From the NCBI RefSeq assembly GCF_900128995.1, contig NZ_FQUE01000007.1, positions 116,091-180,090 on the forward strand: a stretch of DNA of 64,000 bases. The letters are read 5' to 3'. Shown here piece after piece: positions 1 through 7,547 of the stretch. Within the stretch, counting starts at the first letter, position 1. Every line of letters starts with the position of its first letter. Made by a program: the position numbers and the translations under genes. The notes below the pieces were generated by a model. It was not told where the DNA came from, did no database searches, and saw only the letters and a list, made by a program, of their open reading frames with translations. The stretch is from Loktanella atrilutea. Its GTDB lineage: Bacteria > Pseudomonadota > Alphaproteobacteria > Rhodobacterales > Rhodobacteraceae.

Positions 1-105
1 GATGAATGGTGTATCCGCTGTCAGGACCGTAACGCCGGACTTGATAGCCGCGTCATGGGCATGGCCGACCCGCAGGCCCGGCACATCGGTGACAAGGTTG
101 TGCAT
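1..105 (-). CDS. P1-family (S58/DmpA) peptidase, N-terminal fragment
   Basis: Only the first 35 codons lie in the window; the gene runs off the left edge. The translation contains TDVPGLRVGHAHD, the characteristic opening of the P1/DmpA family of N-terminal-nucleophile aminopeptidases, which self-cleave and remove N-terminal residues from short peptides or amides. The rest of the protein, including the self-cleavage site, cannot be seen. The ATG (codon 103-105) follows the stop of the upstream gene by two bases, so the two are probably one transcript and translationally coupled. Confidence 0.75.
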   Translation of the reverse strand, partial: MHNLVTDVPGLRVGHAHDAAIKSGVTVLTADTPFI

Positions 106-107
106 TT

Positions 108-578
108 TCAGACCCGGACGTTGATGTGGCCAAGATAGGCCAGATGCCGGGTGTCATCGAGAGTATAGGGGAAACCGCCGAAGGCGTTTTCTGTGATCAG
201 GATCAGCGTGTCATCCCCCGCAAGGCGCAACAGGACATCGTCTGCCTCTTCAGCGGTCAAAAATTCCAGCAGGCGGGTCTGTATGTCACCGTGAATCACC
301 TCGACCTCTGCCTCGTCGATGAAGGCGCCGCTTAACTCCTGCGTCAACGGACTGGGAAGATCGGTGCCCGGCGGTGCAGAGCAGAAGGCATCGGCAGCCG
401 CCTGATCCCGGAAATTCGCGCCGAAAAGGTGAAGTTGCAGATGCTCCTCGTCCAGTTGAACCGGGCGATGCGGTTCTTCCAGTCGGGTGCTTTCCGACGG
501 GATCAGCTTGACCGCATCCCGCAGGCCGCGCCGCGCGATGTAGCGCAGCAGTCGGTTCATCAGGGTATTGACGTTCAT
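108..578 (-). CDS. uncharacterised acidic protein, possible immunity-22-like
   Basis: 156-residue protein read from the ATG at 578. The N-terminus is basic (MNRLLRYIARRGLRDAV); the rest is acidic, with LHLFGANFRDQAAADAF followed by runs of E and D. I do not recognise it securely. The size, the acidity and the 'aromatic/His strand then F-x-E/D-x-A' pattern recall small immunity proteins such as the Imm22 family, but this is a weak guess and no toxin gene is in view. It ends two bases before the start of the P1 peptidase gene and probably shares its transcript. The frame stays open upstream to 722, but that extension is arginine-rich and looks like out-of-frame sequence. Confidence 0.5.
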   Translation of the reverse strand: MNVNTLMNRLLRYIARRGLRDAVKLIPSESTRLEEPHRPVQLDEEHLQLHLFGANFRDQAAADAFCSAPPGTDLPSPLTQELSGAFIDEAEVEVIHGDIQTRLLEFLTAEEADDVLLRLAGDDTLILITENAFGGFPYTLDDTRHLAYLGHINVRV

Positions 579-843
579 CGCGCTTCGCTCTCCGTCGTCG
601 ACCGTTGCCGACCCGACGATGGCATGGCCGGCACCGGGCTTGCGACGGACGCGGCGCAGGCCGCTGGCAAGACGCAGGATCCGTCGATGCGCCAGACTGA
701 CGCGCGGGGCCTTGCCTTGCAAGGGCTTTGGCGTAAGCTGGCAGACGCGTGTGGCGATGGCGTCGCCACGCAGTTCACGCTGTCGTCCTGAACGCCGGGA
801 CCTTTCGGGGTCTTGCTTCGGTCCCGTGGATCAGGGGTCTACC

Positions 844-2047
844 ATGAACCGTCCGGAATTCTACCGCTTTCATCAGGGCGATCGCGTCCTGCCATTCGCC
901 GCAGCCGAATACGATGCCCGGCTGGGGGGCCTGCGTCGTATAATGGTCCAAACGGGTGTGACCGCCTGTGTCCTGACGTCGATGCATAATATCGCCTACT
1001 ACAGTGGGTTCCTCTACTGCAGTTTCGGGCGCCCGTACGGCCTTGTCGTCACGGCGACAGACAGCGTCACGATCAGCGCCGGCATCGATGCAGGCCAGCC
1101 GTGGCGGCGCTGTCATGGCGTAAACATCACCTATACCGACTGGGCGCGCGACAACTACTGGCGGGCCATCCGCTCGGTCACGGGCGTTGGTGGCCATATC
1201 GGAATCGAGGGCGATCATCTGACCCTGACCCAGCGCGACAAACTGGCAGCTTTCCTGACCCCCGCCAGCGTCATCGACATCGCAGGCCACACGATGACGC
1301 AGCGGATGACCAAGTCGCCGGCCGAGCGGGACCTGATTCGCGCCGGCGCCGCGGTGGCCGATATCGGCGGATATGCCATGCGCGAAGCGATCCGGCCCGG
1401 CGTGCGAGAGTTCGACGTCGCCATGGCAGGCCGCAATGCGATGGAGTTGGAAATTGCCCGGCGCTTTCCTCAGGCAGAGTATCGCGACACATGGGTCTGG
1501 TTCCAGTCCGGCATCAACACCGACGGCGCCCACAACCCGGTGACGGCACGGAAGCTCATACCCGGCGATATCCTTTCCCTGAACGCTTTTCCGATGATCA
1601 GCGGCTACTATACGGCGCTGGAACGCACCCTTTTTCTAAGCGAGGTCGATAACGCCTCGCGCGCGGTGTGGGAGGCCAATGTCGCCGCGCATCGTTACGG
1701 CATGAGCCTGCTGAAACCGGGCATCTCCTGCGCAGAAGTGACGCAAGCCATCAACGCCTTTCTGGAAGACCGTCACCTGTTGCAGTACCGGACGGACCTT
1801 CGGCTACGGCCATTCCTTCGGCATCCTGTCGCATCACTATGGGCGAGAAGCCGGTCTGGAGTTGCGCGAAGATATCGATACTATTCTGGAGGCAGGAATG
1901 GTCATCAGCATGGAGCCAATGTTGACGGTTCCCGAAGGCCGTCCGGGCGCCGGCGGATACCGGGAGCATGATATCCTCATCATTACCGAAGACGGTGCCG
2001 AAGATGTCACAAAGTACCCGTTTGGCATCGAATTCAACGTGATCTGA
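844..2047 (+). pseudogene. creatinase (creatine amidinohydrolase), frameshifted
   Basis: Creatinase hydrolyses creatine to sarcosine and urea; it belongs to the pita-bread (aminopeptidase P-like) fold. From the ATG at 844 the frame follows the family well: FGRPYG at 61-66, GAHNP with the catalytic His at 230, and YYTALERT with Tyr256 and Glu260. All are at the spacing known for Pseudomonas creatinase (Phe62, Arg64, His232, Tyr258, Glu262). After QYRT (residue 317) the frame breaks at a tandem CGGA-CGGA (1789-1796). Removing one 4-bp copy restores TFGYGHSFG, HYGR and SMEPM, i.e. the expected Arg333 and Glu356, and gives a 399-residue protein ending at 2047, the normal family length. As sequenced, the product would lose those two active-site residues and gain an arginine-rich tail to about 375 residues. 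It is either a recent inactivating duplication or a sequencing error. Confidence 0.88.
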
Positions 2048-2124
2048 CACCAGATCACGGCGTTCCATTGCCATTCCGTGCGGGGCTGCTAGGTAGCGCT
2101 GAAGCTAATTTATGGTGCTGCCCC

Positions 2125-2925
2125 ATGACACTGACCTTGAATCTGTCCCGCCGGTCCTTCGGGGCCATGATGATCGCCTCGACCGCCGCCGCCTGCGCGC
2201 CGCGGGTGCCGGACTCCGGCGTCGCGGATGCGGCGCCGAACTATCTGCCCGAATACGCCCCACTGCTGGACGCCGGCTACGACCTGCCGGCGATCCCGCT
2301 GGAATACACATCCGGCGTCAATCGCCGGATGGAAGGCCTCTATACGGGCGAAGCGCCTGCCGGGTCGATCGACGTCGATCCCTATGCAAAGTTCCTCTAC
2401 CACGTTCGCTATGACGGGACCGCGACGCGCTATCCCGTCGGTGTCGGGCGTCAGGGTCGGACCCTGTCCGGGCTGGCGACCATTCAGGACAAGAAGGCGT
2501 GGCCGGGCTGGACACCGACCGCCAACATGCTGCGCACCGAACCCGAGGTCTACGGCGGATTCCGCAACGGGATTCCCGGCGGCCTGCGCAGTCCGCTCGG
2601 GGCCCGCGCGCTTTATATCTATCGGAACGGCAAGGACACCTACTACCGTGTCCATGGCACCAACGACTTGGAAAGCATCGGCAATTCCGGTTCTGCCGGC
2701 TGCATCCGCATGTTCAATCAGGACATCATCCACCTCTATAACAACGTGTCCCTGCCGATGACGATCAACATCCGTTCGGCCGAGGAATCGTTGCGCGTCG
2801 ACCCGGAATATTACAACCGGGGCCGCGAACTGCCGCCGACGATCATCAGCCCGGATGAATTGCTGGGCCAGGAAGCGGTGTCGAACGACCGCGCGCCCGA
2901 TCTGTCGCAACTCGCCTCGAACTGA
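2125..2925 (+). CDS. L,D-transpeptidase (YkuD domain) lipoprotein
   Basis: 266-residue exported protein. The N-terminus has twin arginines (RRSFGAMM) followed by a short hydrophobic run and a lipobox-like TAAAC, so it is probably a Tat- or Sec-exported lipoprotein. The C-terminal half carries the YkuD/ErfK signature: HGTND at about 190, then SAGCIRM with the nucleophilic cysteine. Such enzymes make 3-3 cross-links in peptidoglycan or attach outer-membrane proteins to it. The ATG at 2125 is preferred to upstream in-frame starts because it puts the signal sequence at the very N-terminus. Confidence 0.88.
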   Translation: MTLTLNLSRRSFGAMMIASTAAACAPRVPDSGVADAAPNYLPEYAPLLDAGYDLPAIPLEYTSGVNRRMEGLYTGEAPAGSIDVDPYAKFLYHVRYDGTATRYPVGVGRQGRTLSGLATIQDKKAWPGWTPTANMLRTEPEVYGGFRNGIPGGLRSPLGARALYIYRNGKDTYYRVHGTNDLESIGNSGSAGCIRMFNQDIIHLYNNVSLPMTINIRSAEESLRVDPEYYNRGRELPPTIISPDELLGQEAVSNDRAPDLSQLASN

Positions 2926-2948
2926 CAGGCGGAGCAGTGGATGGTGGC

Positions 2949-3162
2949 ATGATCAATGCCATTATTCCTGCCCTGACCTTGTCGGGTCTGACAGGTCTCT
3001 ATTTTGTCTCCGCCTATTTGCAGGCCGGGGGTCACCCTTCAGGCGCTGCCTGATCGGGGCGCCCCGGGGCTGCTGACCTATTACGGTAAACGCGGCCTCA
3101 GCGCCGGGATCATCTGGGCGCCGATGATGGGCCTGTCGCTGGTGGGATTAAAGCGCAAGTAG
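2949..3162 (+). pseudogene. small membrane protein, frameshifted in a G run
   Basis: The ATG at 2949 opens a hydrophobic frame (MINAIIPALTLSGLTGLYFV) that stops after 34 codons. The +1 frame then continues with GLLTYYGKRGLSAGIIWAPM and a second hydrophobic stretch to a TAG at 3162. Deleting one G from the five-G run at 3027-3031 joins the two into a 70-residue protein with two membrane segments flanking a basic loop. I do not recognise the family. Together with the broken creatinase gene this makes two frameshifts within 1.3 kb, so a sequencing or assembly cause is possible. It begins 23 bp after the L,D-transpeptidase gene. Confidence 0.55.
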
Positions 3163-3238
3163 GGCCATGCGCCGTGATAAGGCGTGTGAGGGGGCCATAA
3201 AAAAGCCCGCCCGCTACATCTGACCGACGTGCCGAGTG

Positions 3239-5545
3239 TCAGGCTCCGTAAGGGATCCAGATGTTCCGCACCTCAGTCGCATGGGTCAGGATGGATTTGG
3301 TGTTGTCCAGCGTCCAGTCGAGTGTGCCGCACCACGTTCGCTTGAGGTTGCCCGCCGCAGCGGTTTCGACCGTCCTCGTCAACGCGGGATTGGCAAAGGA
3401 CCAGACCGCATCGATATCCATGTGCCGGGCCATCGGATCGGCCAAGTCTGCAGGGTCTCCCGTCAAAATGTTCACCACGCCTCCCGGCACATCGGAGGTG
3501 TCGATGACCTGATAGAAATCTGTCGCCGCTAGCGGGAAGGGCCGTGATGCTACCATGACGACGCGATTGCCCATCGCGATGGCGGGGGCCATCAGGCTGA
3601 CAAGGCCCAGCAGCGGGTGATCGTCAGGACACAGGATCCCGATCGTTCCGACAGGCTCCTTCATCGCCAGCGCCACGCCGCGAATCGGCACGTCGTGGAC
3701 CTGCCCGTCATACTTGTCGGCCCATGCGGCCGCGCTGAACAGCCGGTTGATACTGGCAGAGACCTCTGCCGCACCATCCTGGCCAGTCAGTGCGGCCACA
3801 CGATCCGCAAACTCGTCGGCGCGGGCAGAAAGGTTTTCAGCCATGTAGTACAGGATCTGCGCCCGCAGATGACCGGTCGACGTGCCCCAGCCTTTCGCAG
3901 CGTTGCAGGCCTCGACCGCATTGCGCAGGTCCTTGCGGTTGGCAAGGCCGGCATGGCCCAGCAGCTTGCCGTTTGCGCCGAAGACCGCGCGGGAATAGCC
4001 GCCGTCCGGCCGCGCCTGCTTGCCGCCGATGTATAGCTTGGCAGTCCGGTCGAGGCCGTCTGCCGCACCTTCGCCAGCGAAGGCCGCGACCGGTTGCGCC
4101 TGCGGCGCGGTCGCGCGGGGCTTGGTGTAGCCTTCCAAACCTTCCCAGCCGCCCTCGCGCCCGAAGCCACTTTCGCGGACCCCGCCGAAGCCTGCGGCGG
4201 CGTCCATCATGTTCGTGCCGTTGACCCAGACGATCCCGGCAGCCAGTTTGGGCGCGACGTCAAGCGCCAGATTGATGTTCTCTGACCAGACCGAGGCCGC
4301 GAGGCCGTAGCGGGTGGAATTTGCGATCTCCACCGCTTCTGCGGGCGTGCGGAATGTCGTGGCGACCAGCACGGGGCCGAAGATCTCCTGCTGCATCAGC
4401 GGCGAGGCGGGCGACAGGCCGGTGATCAGCGTGGGTGGAAAGAAGCAGCCATCGGGCGCCTGCGTCTGATAGGTCTCACCCTCCGGGTGGGCGGCCAGCA
4501 TGTCCGCGATGCGGGCCCGCTGACGCGGATGGACGATGGCGCCGATGTCGATGCACTTGTCGAGAGGATCACCGATGCGCAACTTGTCCATGCGGGCGCG
4601 CAGCTTGGCGTGAAACGCATCGGCGATGCCTTCCTGTACCAGCAGCCGCGACCCGGCGCAGCAAACCTGCCCCTGATTGAACCAGATCGCGTCGACGACG
4701 CCCTCGACGGCGGAGTCGATGTCTGCGTCCTCGAATACGATGTAGGGGCCCTTGCCGCCGAGTTCGAGCGACAGCGCCTTGCCGGTGCCGGCGGTCAATT
4801 CCCGAATGCGGCGGCCGACGGCGGTGGACCCGGTGAAGGCGACCTTGTCGACGTCCGACGTGACGATCATCTCGCCCACTTCGCCGTCGCCGGTCACGAT
4901 GTTGACGACGCCCGGCGGAACGCCGGCTTGGTTACAGATGTCGGCAAACAGAAGCGCCGTCAGAGGTGTCCATTCCGCAGGCTTCAGGACGACGGTGTTG
5001 CCCATGGCGAGCGCCGGCGCGATCTTCCACGCAAGCATCAGAAGGGGGAAATTCCAGGGAATTATCTGCCCGCAGACGCCAAGCGGCTGCCGGTCGGGCA
5101 GTTCCGCGTCCATGATCTGCGCCATGCCGGCGTGGTAGTAGAAGTGACGGATCGCCTGCGGCACATCGATATCACGGGATTCGCGGATCGGTTTGCCGTT
5201 GTCGAGCGTTTCCAGCACGGCGAACAGCCGCGACTGCTTCTGCAGGATGCGCGCCAGCGCATAGAGCACCTTCGCGCGCGCATTGCCGTCCTTGGCCCAG
5301 GCGGGCTGCGCGGTGCGGGCGGCTGTTACCGCTGCATCGATGTCCGCCTGCGTGCCTTGGGTTACCTGTGCCAGCAACGCGTCGGTCGCCGGGTTCATCA
5401 CGGCGAAAAGGGTGCCGGGGGTGGTCCAGGCGCCATCGATGAAATGGCCGAAGTCACCCTTCGACGCGAGCCATGCCAGCGCCTCCTTGCTGCTTTCGGG
5501 TGCGGGGCCGTAGTCCATGGTGTCGAAGATCTCCTTGACGGTCAT
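3239..5545 (-). CDS. tandem-domain aldehyde dehydrogenase
   Basis: 768 residues, about 1.6 times a normal ALDH. Residues 30-490 form a complete NAD(P)-dependent aldehyde dehydrogenase with PWNFP (163-167), LELGGKGP with general-base Glu261, and GQVCCAG with nucleophile Cys295. Residues from about 510 onward form a second ALDH-like domain lacking these motifs: CPDDHP replaces PWNFP and there is no catalytic cysteine, so it is probably structural. The gene follows deoC by 42 bp on the same strand. DeoC releases acetaldehyde and glyceraldehyde-3-phosphate, so oxidation of acetaldehyde is the natural job here (inference). The ATG at 5545 has GAGGACAGG upstream; an in-frame start at 5578 would overlap the deoC 3' spacer. 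Confidence 0.88.
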   Translation of the reverse strand: MTVKEIFDTMDYGPAPESSKEALAWLASKGDFGHFIDGAWTTPGTLFAVMNPATDALLAQVTQGTQADIDAAVTAARTAQPAWAKDGNARAKVLYALARILQKQSRLFAVLETLDNGKPIRESRDIDVPQAIRHFYYHAGMAQIMDAELPDRQPLGVCGQIIPWNFPLLMLAWKIAPALAMGNTVVLKPAEWTPLTALLFADICNQAGVPPGVVNIVTGDGEVGEMIVTSDVDKVAFTGSTAVGRRIRELTAGTGKALSLELGGKGPYIVFEDADIDSAVEGVVDAIWFNQGQVCCAGSRLLVQEGIADAFHAKLRARMDKLRIGDPLDKCIDIGAIVHPRQRARIADMLAAHPEGETYQTQAPDGCFFPPTLITGLSPASPLMQQEIFGPVLVATTFRTPAEAVEIANSTRYGLAASVWSENINLALDVAPKLAAGIVWVNGTNMMDAAAGFGGVRESGFGREGGWEGLEGYTKPRATAPQAQPVAAFAGEGAADGLDRTAKLYIGGKQARPDGGYSRAVFGANGKLLGHAGLANRKDLRNAVEACNAAKGWGTSTGHLRAQILYYMAENLSARADEFADRVAALTGQDGAAEVSASINRLFSAAAWADKYDGQVHDVPIRGVALAMKEPVGTIGILCPDDHPLLGLVSLMAPAIAMGNRVVMVASRPFPLAATDFYQVIDTSDVPGGVVNILTGDPADLADPMARHMDIDAVWSFANPALTRTVETAAAGNLKRTWCGTLDWTLDNTKSILTHATEVRNIWIPYGA

Positions 5546-5587
5546 GTCGCCTGTCCTCGCTTTTTTCCAAATACTCAAAGACCGGCC

Positions 5588-6547
5588 TCAGCCGATCGCG
5601 TGACGCCAACCTGCGGAGTAGCTGCCGGTCACGTGGTGTTCCAGCTGGCGCTCGATGTCGCCCAGAAGCGACGATGCGCCGAAGCGGAACAGGTCCGGCT
5701 GTAGCCAGCGGTCGCCCAGTTCGTCCTTGATCATCGACAAATAGACCAGCGCGTCCTTCGCCTTGCTGATGCCGCCAGCGGGCTTGTAGCCGATATGGAT
5801 GCCGGTGCGGTCGTGAAAGTCGCGGATCGCGCGGATCATCGTCAGCGTCACGGGCAGGGTCGCATTGACCGATTCCTTGCCGGTGGAGGTCTTGATGAAA
5901 TCGGCCCCCGCCATCATGCAGACCAGGCTCGCGCGGGCGACGTTGCGCAGGGTGCCGAGTTCGCCGGTCGCAAGGATCGCCTTGACGTGGGCGTCACCGC
6001 AGGCCGCGCGCATTTCGGCCATCTCGTCATAGAGCGCCTTCCAGTTGCCGGTCAGGACATGGCGGCGCGAGATCACGATGTCGATTTCCTCGGCGCCGGC
6101 CGCGACGCTTTCGCCGATCTCTGCGATGCGCAGGTGGAAGGGCGACAGGCCGGCGGGGAAGCCGGTCGAAACGGCGGCGACGGGGATGCCGGAGCCTTCC
6201 AGCGCATCGACGGCGGTGGCGACCATGTCATGATAGACGCACACGGCACCCGTGGTCAGGCCGGTCATGCCGAGCGCATCGAGGATATCGGGCGCGACGG
6301 GCTGGCGTGCCTTTGCACACAGTCGGCGGACGCGGCCCGCGGAATCGTCGCCGGACAATGTTGTAAGGTCGATCAGGCTGATCGCCTTGCACAGCCATGC
6401 GGCCTGATGATCCTTCTTCACGCTGCGACGGCCCGGCAGCGTAGAGGCGCGGCGTTCGATGGCCGAGGTATTGGCCTGTGCACGCATCACCCAGTCCATA
6501 TCCAGCGCCATGCCGGGGTTGCGCGGCAGATGATCGTGTTGGGTCAT
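5588..6547 (-). CDS. deoC: deoxyribose-phosphate aldolase
   Basis: 319 residues, the long class seen in alphaproteobacteria. The enzyme splits 2-deoxyribose-5-phosphate into acetaldehyde and glyceraldehyde-3-phosphate through a Schiff-base lysine, here in DFIKTSTGK. GYKPAGGIS supplies the second conserved lysine and phosphate contacts; VCVYHDM and STGFPAG are further family motifs. The ATG at 6547 follows a GGAGCGCC ribosome site. It sits between an AraC-type regulator and the tandem aldehyde dehydrogenase on one strand, suggesting a deoxynucleoside or deoxyribose catabolic unit. Confidence 0.93.
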   Translation of the reverse strand: MTQHDHLPRNPGMALDMDWVMRAQANTSAIERRASTLPGRRSVKKDHQAAWLCKAISLIDLTTLSGDDSAGRVRRLCAKARQPVAPDILDALGMTGLTTGAVCVYHDMVATAVDALEGSGIPVAAVSTGFPAGLSPFHLRIAEIGESVAAGAEEIDIVISRRHVLTGNWKALYDEMAEMRAACGDAHVKAILATGELGTLRNVARASLVCMMAGADFIKTSTGKESVNATLPVTLTMIRAIRDFHDRTGIHIGYKPAGGISKAKDALVYLSMIKDELGDRWLQPDLFRFGASSLLGDIERQLEHHVTGSYSAGWRHAIG

Positions 6548-6603
6548 GGCGGCGCTCCGTCGGACAATGGGGTCTTGTGACACGGATTTGACCGATTGGT
6601 CAA

Positions 6604-7443
6604 TTACGGGGTGGGCTGAACGACGTCACGTTGGAACTGCTGTCGGTACTGCAGCGGCGTGACACCGAAATGGGCACGGAACAGCTTGTGGAAATGCGAC
6701 AGATTGTTGAGGCCGATCGCCTCGGCGATGACCGGCAAGGGCTCGTTGTCGCTGGTCAGGGCGCGGGCAGCGCGCGTCATGCGGATGCGGTTTATATAGG
6801 CCGTCGGCGTCTGCCCCAGCCAGCGTTGCAGGCTGCGGCTGACGTGCGGGTGGCTTTGTCCCGTCAGCGCCACAAGCCCTGCGGCACCCTCGCGGTAGAC
6901 GGCGGGATCATGGGCGGCGGCGCAGGCCCGATGCAACCAGACCGGCGCAGCGATCGGCAGACCGGTGTCATTGCGGGCGAGGTCCGCCAGAAGCGGCAAG
7001 AGAAAGGCCTCTGCGGCGAGCGTATCGTGCGGGCCGCGTTCGAGCAGATTCGCGGCGTGGTTCAGCGCAGTCAACTGGTGCATGTCGCGGTGGATTTGAC
7101 CCGGGCTGTCAGCTGCCTGCCAGAAGGTCAGCGGCGGAAGTCTGGCGTCGAGATCGTCCACCAGTTCGGGGTGTAGCGCGACGGCGACAACGAGTGCAGC
7201 GTCACCCTTGCCTTGCAGTGCGTGCGTCTGACCGGGGCGCAGCAGGATCAGCGCGCCTTCCGTCAGGGTTGCGGTGCCACCGGGCAGGTGGTGGCGGACC
7301 GTGCCGTTCTGGACCCAGAAGAGTTCGACGAAATCGTGGTCGTGCAGGGCCTTCGGGCGGGCAGAGGTCAGCACCGCACGGGTCAGGTGAATGACCGTAC
7401 CGTTGGGCAGGATATCTGCGTGATGCAGGGTGTGCGATGCCAT
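6604..7443 (-). CDS. AraC-family transcriptional regulator with cupin sensor
   Basis: 279 residues. The N-terminal half has a cupin-type ligand pocket (HDHDFVELFWVQNG, then a GALILLRPGQTH turn). The C-terminal 100 residues carry the double helix-turn-helix of AraC proteins, ending in NLSHFHKLFRAHFGVTPLQYR. The cupin-AraC arrangement is that of sugar-responsive activators such as ChbR. It lies between the alpha-glucosidase and deoC genes on the same strand, so it could control either; the sequence does not decide. The ATG at 7443 is chosen over an in-frame GTG one codon upstream. No strong ribosome site precedes either. Confidence 0.85.
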   Translation of the reverse strand: MASHTLHHADILPNGTVIHLTRAVLTSARPKALHDHDFVELFWVQNGTVRHHLPGGTATLTEGALILLRPGQTHALQGKGDAALVVAVALHPELVDDLDARLPPLTFWQAADSPGQIHRDMHQLTALNHAANLLERGPHDTLAAEAFLLPLLADLARNDTGLPIAAPVWLHRACAAAHDPAVYREGAAGLVALTGQSHPHVSRSLQRWLGQTPTAYINRIRMTRAARALTSDNEPLPVIAEAIGLNNLSHFHKLFRAHFGVTPLQYRQQFQRDVVQPTP

Positions 7444-7505
7444 CACATCAATCTAGCACGTTTTGGACGCCCGTGCAGGGGCGACCTGACGGCGGAACGG
7501 CGCTG

Positions 7506-7540
7506 TTCGCGGGCGGGGCCCGCGAAGGCGCCCCGCCCGC
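7506..7540 (-). terminator. GC-rich hairpin with two alternative pairings after the alpha-glucosidase gene
   Basis: TTCGCGGG (7506-7513) pairs perfectly with CCCGCGAA (7519-7526). GCGGGCGGGGC (7509-7519) can instead pair with GCCCCGCCCGC (7530-7540). The two stems exclude each other. It lies between the alpha-glucosidase stop and the AraC gene; there is no clear U tract. Confidence 0.45.
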
Positions 7541-7547
7541 CGTCCCA

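Noticed and set aside
575..778. 67-codon minus frame ending in an ATGA overlap with the gene at 108-578
   Set aside because: Composition is Ala/Ser/Arg/Pro shadow-like and there is no convincing ribosome site or family resemblance.
4487..5704. 405-codon plus-strand frame opposite the aldehyde dehydrogenase gene
   Set aside because: No recognisable domain; spans the ends of two well-supported minus genes.
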